Shown here: positions 57,380-64,000 of the stretch, one piece after another
Layout of the letters: each line of letters starts with the position of its first letter
Position numbering within the stretch: the stretch's first letter is position 1
From: Delphinapterus leucas
Taxonomy: Eukaryota; Chordata; Mammalia; Artiodactyla; Monodontidae
Length of the DNA stretch: 64,000 bases
Direction of reading: 5' to 3'
Assembly (NCBI RefSeq): GCF_002288925.2
Contig: NW_022098049.1
Location: forward strand, 8,305,350 to 8,369,349
Made by a program: the position numbers and the translations under genes
The notes under the pieces: model-generated
The model's database searches: none
Told to the model about the DNA's origin: nothing
Seen by the model: the letters and a program-made list of their open reading frames with translations, nothing else

Positions 57380-57990
57380 CTACTTTGAAAGTCCTTCAAT
57401 AAAAAGGTGAAATCTGGGCTTCCCTGGTGGTGCAGTGGTTGAGAGTCTGCCTGCCGATGCAGGGGACACGGGATCGTGCCCCGGTCCGGGAAGATCCCAC
57501 ATGCCGCGGAACGGCTGGGCCTGTGGGCCATGGCCGCTGAGCCTGCGCATCCGGAGGCTGTGCCTCGCAGCGGGAGAGGCCACAACAGTGAGAGGCCCCA
57601 GTACCGCAAAAAAAAAAAAAGGTGAAATCTGTTTCCCCATAGGTCTCAATGTCTTGCTTTGCCCAATAGAACGTAGTGGAAGTGAGTGTGTTCTCTCTGA
57701 GCCTGCGTACCCGGAGGGTTTGCCACCTTCCACTCCTTTCCTTGGAGCCCTGACAAGCCTGGGGTACGCTTCTGATGACAGCCACATGGAAATCATGAGA
57801 AACATGGGCCCAGTTCCCGGATTCCCCCAGCTGACAGCCAGCTAATATTCAGAGGCAGAGATGCCCAACTAATGCCAGTTGACCACAGATGAATGAGCCA
57901 GCCCAGCCAGATAGAGGAGTTAACAACCAGCAGACCCATGAACAGTGTTTTGTAATCATCATTTATTTATAGGACTTCCATTTTGTTTCA
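57380..57990 (+). mobile_element. MLT1-like MaLR LTR, split by a CHR SINE
   Basis: Right of the SINE, 'gtcttgctttgcccaatagaacgtagtggaagtga' is the MLT1 motif, and 'cacatggaaatcatgagaaacatgggccc', 'ccccagctgacagccagc' and 'gatgaatgagccagccc' follow in order. The left border is vague. Confidence 0.6.
57401..57630 (+). mobile_element. CHR SINE, short subtype, full length
   Basis: Head 'gggcttccctggtggtgcag' at 57416; A-tail 57608-57620; perfect 15-base TSD aaaaaggtgaaatct at 57401-57415 and 57616-57630. The B-box region (ggatcgtgccc) is changed from consensus. Long open frames on both strands (57380-57845) are SINE sequence plus flank. Confidence 0.95.
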
Positions 57991-58015
57991 TTCTAATTTT
58001 TCTAATGGGAGTAGG

Positions 58016-59372
58016 ACTATTTTTTCTTATTGTGGTAAAATATACATAATGTAAAATTTTACCTTTTTAACTGTAAAATTCAGTGGCATTAAGTATATTC
58101 ACAATGTTATGCAATGTTCACAGTATTTCCAGAAATTTTCATCTCAAACAGAAACTCTATACCTATTAAGCTATAACTCCTGATCCTCTCTACCCCTACC
58201 TAGCCTTGGTAATCTCTTTTCCTCTTTCTGTTTCTATGAAGTTGCCTCCTTTAGATACTTTATATAAGTGTAATCATGCAATATTTGGCCTTTTGCTTCC
58301 AGCTTATTTCACTTAGCATAATGTTTCCAAGATTCACCCATGTAACAAGTATTGAAACTTCATTCCTTTTTTCAGCTGAATAATAAGTGTTCATATACAT
58401 ACATTTTGTTTATCTATTCATTTGTGTTTTGTTTGTTTTTTTGCGGTACGCGGGCCTCTCACTGCTGTGGCCTCTCCCGTTGCGGAGCACAGGCTCCAGA
58501 CGCGCAGGCTCAGCGGCCATGGCTCACGGGCCCAGCCGCTCCGTGGCGCGTGGGATCCTCCCGGACCGGGGCACGAACCCGCGTCTCCTGCATCGGCAGG
58601 CGGACTCTCAACCACTGCGTCACCAGGGAAGCCCTATCTATTCATTTGTTGATGGACACTTAGGTTGTTTCCACCTTTTGGCTATTGCGAATAATGCTGC
58701 TATGAACACTGGTGTATAAGTACCTGGCGGAGTGCCTGTGTTCAACTCTTTTGGGTATATACCTAAAAGTAGAATTGCTGAGTCAAATGGTAATTCTATG
58801 TTTAACATTTTGAGGAACTATCAAACTGCTTTTCATAGTGGTTACACCATTTGACATTCTCACCAGAAATTCACAAAAGTTCTTATTTCTCTACATCTTT
58901 CTTATTTTCCATTTTTTTAAAAAATAATAGCCATCCTGTGAGTGTGAGGTGGTATCTTGCAGTTTTGATTTGCATTTTCTTAATGACTAATGCATCTTTT
59001 TATGTATTTATTGACCATTTGTGTATCGTTGGAGAAACGTCTGTTCAAGTCCTTTGCCCACTTTTAAGTTTGGTTATCTTTTTGCTATTGAGTTGTAGGA
59101 ATTTTTTATGTATTCTGGATATTAATCTCTTTTTAGATAATATTTACAAATATTTTTTCCCATTTTGTAGCTTGTCTTCTTTGTCATGATAGTGTCTTTT
59201 GATGCTCAAATTTTTTTTGAATTTTGATGAATCCAATATATTGAATTTTTATTGTGTGTAGTTTTGTGTCATAGTTAAGAGACCATTCCAAATCTAAGGT
59301 CATGAATATTTTATTTCTTTTATTTCCTATATTTCCTTCTAAGAGTATTATAGTTTCAGCTTTAAATTTAGG
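58016..59372 (-). mobile_element. 5'-truncated L1 (L1M class), split by a CHR SINE
   Basis: The plus strand is a reverse complement of L1: 'cttattgtggtaaaatatacataat', 'ccttggtaatctcttttcc', 'cttatttcacttagcataatg' up to the SINE, then 'gttgatggacacttaggttgtttcc', 'ggtggtatcttgcagttttgatttgc', 'caagtcctttgcccacttttaa', 'gtagcttgtcttctttgtcatg'. The ORF2 C-terminal coding section (58650-59372, minus strand) is broken by stops. Confidence 0.9.
58411..58649 (-). mobile_element. CHR SINE, short subtype, inserted in an L1
   Basis: T/G-rich tail (58426-58442), 'gcggtacgcgggcctctcac', and head 'gcgtcaccagggaagccc'. A perfect 15-base TSD, tatctattcatttgt, at 58411-58425 and 58635-58649 cuts into L1 sequence. 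Open frames of 65-110 codons here are SINE-derived. Confidence 0.95.
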
Positions 59373-59964
59373 TGTGTGACTCTTCCAAACTATTTTCGCA
59401 AGGTGTGTATTCCTTGCTGTGTGTCGTCACTGAAGTCTCTGCCCCATCATCTCTGTTATCAGCCAGTGACCTGAAAAATATTTCCTTAGGTGTCTGGCTC
59501 TAAAAAGGGAAAGAAAGTAAGAAGAGGTCCTGTCTCTTCAGGTCTCCTGGTAGTTGCTGCTGAGGGATGTTACATATGCTGAAAAGCCAAAACCAAGGTA
59601 AGCATTGGCACAGGTCTTTTTGGGCACTGCCAGACCAACCTAAACACACAGCCCTACAATTTTGGAGGACAAAGTTCCACTGCCTGCCACTCCAGCATAT
59701 GAAATGCTATTCCCACACTGAGGAATGAGAAATGTAGTTGGTTCTAGGGTGTCACTCCTCATGAAAGATCAGCAGCCTCTTCCTTTATTGCGCACTGTCT
59801 TGGTTGTGATAAGCGTCAGATCAGGTTCCGGAGTTCTAATACAGCTGATTCCAATGACTCTTTTCAGCTCTATGGCTGATTTGGTGGAAGGACCAACTCC
59901 TCCTCCATAGGAGACATTTTTACTTTGCCATTGTGTATCATCATTCCTCTCTGGTTTTTTATTA
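59373..59964. other. unassigned sequence
   Basis: No gene or repeat is recognised. Confidence 0.5.
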
Positions 59965-60259
59965 TTTTATTTTATTTTTTTAAATTTATTTATTTTTGCT
60001 GTGTTGGATCTTCGTTTCTGTGCGAGGGCTTTCTCTAGTCGTGGCAAGCGGGGGCCACTCTTCATCGCAGTGCGCGGGCTTCTCACTGTCGCGGCCTCTC
60101 TTGTTGCGGAGCACAGGCTCCAGACGCGCATGCTCAGTAGTTGTGGCTCGCGGGCCTAGTTGCTCCGCGGCATGTGGGATCCTCCCAGACCAGGGCTCGA
60201 ACCCGTGTACCCTGCATTAGCAGGCAGATTCTCAACCACTGCGCCACCAGGGAAGCCCC
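59965..60259 (-). mobile_element. CHR SINE, long form
   Basis: Besides the head and body shared with the short copies ('gttgcggagcacaggctcc', 'gcgccaccagggaagccc'), it keeps about 80 bases next to the tail: 'gctgtgttggatcttcg', 'ggctttctctagtcgtggc', 'gccactcttcatcgcagtgc'. The short copies jump from tail to 'gcgggcctctcac' and lack this block. The TSD is poor. Confidence 0.9.
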
Positions 60260-60420
60260 TTTCTCATTTTTTAAATTAAACATTTTATTTTGAGAAAATT
60301 GTTGATTCGCATGCAGTTGAAAGAAATAATGCAGGTAAATCCCATGTATTCTTGACCTACATCACCTTTTTGAAAACTTTCCCCTTGTATCTGTCATGCT
60401 AGGGTTTTTAAAAATCCCTA
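60260..60420 (-). mobile_element. L1M 3' UTR fragment
   Basis: 'aaattaaacattttattttgagaaaattgttgattcgcatgcagttg' and 'taatgcaggtaaatcccatgta' are the reverse complement of an L1M 3' region. Confidence 0.6.
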
Positions 60421-61999
60421 ATCTCATTAGTTCTTAGAATGTTCACAAGCTTGTATCTACCTGTTGAAGCTCTGTGCTTGCCTCACATCCTAACTCAAGA
60501 TCCAACTGTAAGAAAATACTTTTCATTCTCAGTATCCATATATATATATTTTTTTAACCTATCTACACTGGTGTTTTCCAGCTTTGCAAAATTAATAACA
60601 CTTTTATGTAAACCTCTCCTAATAAACCATGAATCCAGAGAGTGCCAACCATTTACTACTAGTGCAAATGTAGAATTTTGCAAATAGCAGGCTCTCAACA
60701 TATATTGGATAAATTAAATTCATTACCAAATCATGATAACTGCACGTGACTACCAGATATGCTGACAGTTCCTTTTAAACTGGAGTGCATTCACCTCCGT
60801 GATAGAAGCTAAGTGCTTCTAACCTTTGTAAACACTGTGCATAATACTGGGCTATACAATAAACATTTATTAATCAGTTTGGGGGCCTTAGAATATTCTT
60901 TAATTTAAATTAGTATTCTGATCAAAAGAAAAAACCGAAAGATTGAGGAAAAGGAAAGAAAGAAGGAATAACGAAAAATGAAGACTTCTAGGCCTATCTA
61001 GTAAGAAAATATCTAGCAATTTCAGGTATTTTCTGCAGCAAAGAAAGGGAATGTTAGAGCATATTCAGTTTTGAGAAAAGGCTCACAAAAAAACATAGGT
61101 ATGTTGGAATTCATATGAACAGAAGAGTGATGGAGAGAGACTATGAAAATGACACACTGGTCCTCCTGTGCTGCTCCTTATCTGATGATCTGAGGTTGAG
61201 GGAACCAAGGACAACAAAGGAAATTAGGTCTTCCACAATTTTCATTAAATGCTCAAGGAGTCTGGCTACTGCTGAGCTGAGCACTTCAAGGGCTTTGGAA
61301 AAGGATAGTGTGGTTACTTATTTCACCACCTTCATTGTGCTGAAGGAAATAAGAAGTAGCTCTGAGGCTAATAATAATAGAAATGGCATCCGAAGCAACA
61401 GAGCATACTGGCACTTCCTAAAGGCAGTATAAATAATTAAGCATCTCTACAGGCAAACCACTAGGAATATAGGAAAAAGAGTTGCAAACTGCTGATGCCC
61501 TTTCAACTCAGTTCTGCCCATATTCCTTAAAGGGAAAGGGAGTCGGGGTGCCAGTTATAAAGTCTTGGAGTTGGAAAGAACATGTGTTTACTCATTGATT
61601 TATTCATTTATTCAGTCGTTACTGAGTACTTATCATCAGAGACCAGTCATTATGCGCCGGCTAGGAGCCTTGATATCATCTATTCCTACTTCTTCGTTCT
61701 TTGGATGAAGAACCATCCTAACTGTGAACCCAGACGTGAAGTGCTATGAACAATCTGACAAGCTGGTTTGTCCAAACCTAGAACTACAACCTAGTTTTCC
61801 AATGCCCCAGTGAATATGTTTTTAATTACACTCCACTTTATTTTTTTTTAATGTGACTTGTGAATTACTTTATGAAAGATTTTATTTTCTTGACCATATT
61901 AAGCACTAAAATAAATAAATAAATAAATAGACCTCTCCAAGGTGCTCCTTCTGAAAATGACTTCATGGCTGTTTTATCTATTTGAAACATTTAGTTTCT
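60421..61999. other. unassigned sequence
   Basis: A 105-codon plus-strand frame (61115-61432) is rich in Arg, Ser and Glu but has no family that I recognise. Bases 61905-61929 are an (AAAT)n microsatellite. Bases 60640-60715 loosely resemble an L2 end. Confidence 0.45.
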
Positions 62000-62220
62000 T
62001 TGGCCTTTAGGTCCAACTCTGGATTCACCTCTTACCTGATGCCTGTCCCTTCTCTGTTACCTGTGCTTTATCTTCTCTAACTTTCTGACCTCTAGATTTT
62101 TTTTTCTAGGCTCAGCCCTCTGACCCTCTTTGTCATCTCTATACACACTCTAAATATACCCATCCAAGCAGCATCTTTAATCATCAATATTCAGATGTTT
62201 CCTAAATTTATATATTTTAA
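62000..62220 (+). mobile_element. L2 fragment
   Basis: 'actctggattcacctcttacctgatgcc', 'ctctaactttctgacctctag' and 'caatattcagatgtttcctaaatttata' match the L2 segment that also occurs near 26700-26950. Confidence 0.6.
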
Positions 62221-62690
62221 TTGTCAGGGTTATATAGAGAAACAGGATCAATGGGGCATAGACAGATAGATAAAAGGAGTTATTATAAGGAATTGGCTCA
62301 CAAAATTTTAGAGACCAAGAAGTTGCATGCTCTACTGTTTGCAAACTGGAGACCCAGGAAAGCCAGCGATGTGGTTCCAGTCCAAGTCCAAAGGCCTTTT
62401 AACTAGAGAGTTGATGGTGTAAGTTCTAGTCTGAGAGCAGAAGACCAAGACCAATGTCCAGATCAGGTAATCAGAAACAGAATTCTCCATTCTCCACCTG
62501 TTTTAAATGGTTCAGGCTCTCAGTGGATAAATGAATGATGTTCACTCACATTGGGGACGGTGATTTCCTTCAGTCAATCTACAGAGTCAAATGCTAATCT
62601 CACCTAGAAACACCCTCACAGACACACCTAGAAATATATTTAGTCAAATATCTTGGCATTCCTTGACCAGGTCAAGTTGACACTGTCCCT
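62221..62690 (-). mobile_element. solo LTR, ERVL/MaLR type, same family as 7341-7966
   Basis: Plus-strand view: 'gtcagggttatatagagaaacagg' at the left, 'aaggaattggctcac', 'ctggagacccaggaaagcc', 'caccctcacagacacacctagaa' and 'aagttgacactgtc' at the right. Reverse-complemented, these match the 7.3 kb LTR from end to end, but without its large microsatellite. Confidence 0.7.
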
Positions 62691-62693
62691 TCA

Positions 62694-64000
62694 GGGGAAA
62701 TGGCCAAGATGGCAGAATAAGAAGACCCTGATCTCACCTCTCCCATAGGCATACCAAAATTACAACAGTTTACAGAGCAACTATCCATGAGAATGACCTG
62801 AAGACTAGCAGAAAAGATTTTCCAAAACTATAGATATAAAGTAGGAATCACAATGAGATGGCCCAGAGGGGCAGAGATGCAGTATAGTCAAGACAAATAC
62901 TCCTGAGTGGTGATCTACAAAAGGGAGGATAATTAAAATTGCATAGGTTCTCCCCAAGAAGCGAGGGGTCCAAGCCCCACATTGGGCTCCCCAGCCTGGA
63001 GGGCCCTGCACTGAGAAGATGAGCTCCCAGAACACTTGGCTTTGAAGGCCAGTGCAGCTTACTTTCAGGAGAGGCAGAGGGCTGTAGGAAATAGAGACTC
63101 CACTCTTAAAGGGTGCACACAAAATCTCACACACTCCAAGACCCAGGGCAGAAAGAGTAATTTGAAAGGAGCCTTGGTCAGACCCACTTGCTGATCATGG
63201 AGAGCTGCCCAGAGAGGCAGGAGGCAACTGGGACTCACCCTGCAGATATAAACACTGGCAGAAGCCATTTTTAAGAGCTTGTTCTACCATGAGGACATTG
63301 GTGCTAGAAACCACCATCCCTTTAGCTTATTAGCACTGGGACCTGGCCCTACCCATCAGCCTGTTGGCATCTGTCACAGGATGCCCCAGGCCAAGCAGCT
63401 AACCAGACAGGGAAACAGCCCTACCCACCAGCAGGCTGGCTACCATAGCAAACTCTCAGAAAGAGAAATTAAGAAAGCAATCCCATTTACAATTGAGTCC
63501 CAAATAATTAAATACCTGGGAACCAACAAGTAAAAGACCCATACTCAGAAAAGTATGGGACATTGATGAAAGAAACTGAAGGTAACAGAAACAAATGAAA
63601 AGATGTTTTGTGCTCATTGGAAAAATTAATATTGTTAAAATGATCATACTACCCAAGGCAATCTACAGATTCAATGCAATCCCATCAAAAGACTAATGGC
63701 ATTTTTCACAGAGCTAGACCAAATAATCCTAAAATTTGTACAGAAACACAAAACATCCCGAATGGCTGAAGAAATCTTGAGAAAGAAGAACAAAGGTGGA
63801 GATATCATGCTCCCTGGTTTCAAACTGTACTACAAAGCCACAGTAATCCAAACAATACAGTGCTGGCACAAAAACAGAAACATAGATCAATGGCACAGAA
63901 TAGAGAGCCCAGAAATGAACCCACACTTACATGAGTGATTAATCTACAAAAAATGGAGGCAAGAATATTCAATGGGGAAAAGAGAGCTTCTTCATTAATG
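62694..64000 (+). mobile_element. L1 with 5' region joined to the ORF2 3' part
   Basis: 62694-63449 looks like an L1 5' UTR: 'ggggaaatggccaagatggcagaa', repeated 'ccctacccatcag/ccctacccaccag' blocks, no frame. At about 63450-63453 the sequence passes directly into ORF2 ('aactctcagaaagagaaatt') and continues to the window edge. ORF1 and roughly the first two thirds or more of ORF2 are missing. Confidence 0.8.
63451..64000 (+). pseudogene. L1 ORF2 fragment downstream of the reverse-transcriptase core
   Basis: The first 80 bases encode LSEREIKKAIPFTIESQIIKYLG, a conserved ORF2 block that follows the reverse-transcriptase active site. After stops near 63530 and a frameshift, a second frame (63696-63938) encodes [33 protein letters not shown] and the [14 protein letters not shown] segment, in the normal order. 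The endonuclease domain and the FADD-type catalytic motif of the reverse transcriptase lie upstream and are absent. The element continues beyond the window, where the cysteine-rich C-terminus would be expected. The stops show that it is dead. Confidence 0.85.

Noticed and set aside
57380..57845. Open frames of 97-141 codons on both strands
   Set aside because: They run through the CHR SINE at 57401-57630. Near-identical peptides appear at 17229-17585, 36462-36787, 42278-42684 and 58352-58719, all in SINE copies, so they are repeat translations.
61115..61432. 105-codon plus-strand open frame in repeat-poor sequence
   Set aside because: There is no family resemblance, and without conservation or expression data it cannot be separated from chance.

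Overview
The window is nuclear DNA from a mammal, almost certainly a cetacean. The evidence is a set of tRNA-derived SINEs that open with gggcttccctggtggcgcag and end in an A-tail; these match the CHR family of whales, dolphins, hippos and ruminants. The abundant short form lacks about 80 bases that the single long copy (59965-60259) keeps, which fits the cetacean-expanded subtype. I see no primate Alu, rodent B1/B2 or ruminant BovB. Old L2, MIR, MER20, Tigger and MaLR copies are the usual eutherian background. Family names come from remembered consensus sequences, not a search, and edges are generally good to about 10-30 bases unless a target-site duplication (TSD) is given.

I find no host protein-coding gene, no exon I can defend, no functional tRNA or rRNA gene and no CRISPR or prokaryotic feature. 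The only readable coding matter is dead transposon sequence: Tigger1 transposase (46863-48172) and L1 ORF2 pieces (29569-29892, 54852-55369, 58650-59372, 63451-64000). The window is intergenic or lies inside a long intron.

Layout. 1-7 kb: L2 and MIR relics and a 5'-truncated L1 with a clean TSD. 7.3-9.3 kb: an LTR with a microsatellite grown inside it, then an L2 split by an L1. 10-25 kb: MIR-dense ground with three tRNA-derived SINEs packed into 770 bases (16954-17725) and a repeat-poor interval (20736-21689). 25.6-28 kb: an old L1 and a long L2. 29-30 kb: a younger truncated L1. 31.1-34.2 kb: a cluster of four LTRs. 35-40.4 kb: two inverted copies of another LTR, each hit by an L1, one of which was hit again by a 43-base L1 scrap. 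46.9-48.2 kb: Tigger1. 48.8-50.8 kb: an old L1 3' region. 54-60.4 kb: DNA transposon relics, L1s, and SINEs nested in an LTR and an L1. 62-64 kb: an LTR next to an L1 whose 5' region is joined directly to the ORF2 3' part.

The genes-working-together question does not arise here. The history of the window is layered insertion, and the nesting gives relative ages: L2 and MIR are oldest, then MaLR/ERV LTRs, Tigger and MER20, then L1, with CHR SINEs youngest. I found no new biological system. The most unusual objects are the three-level nest at 39777-40443 and the rearranged L1 at the right edge.
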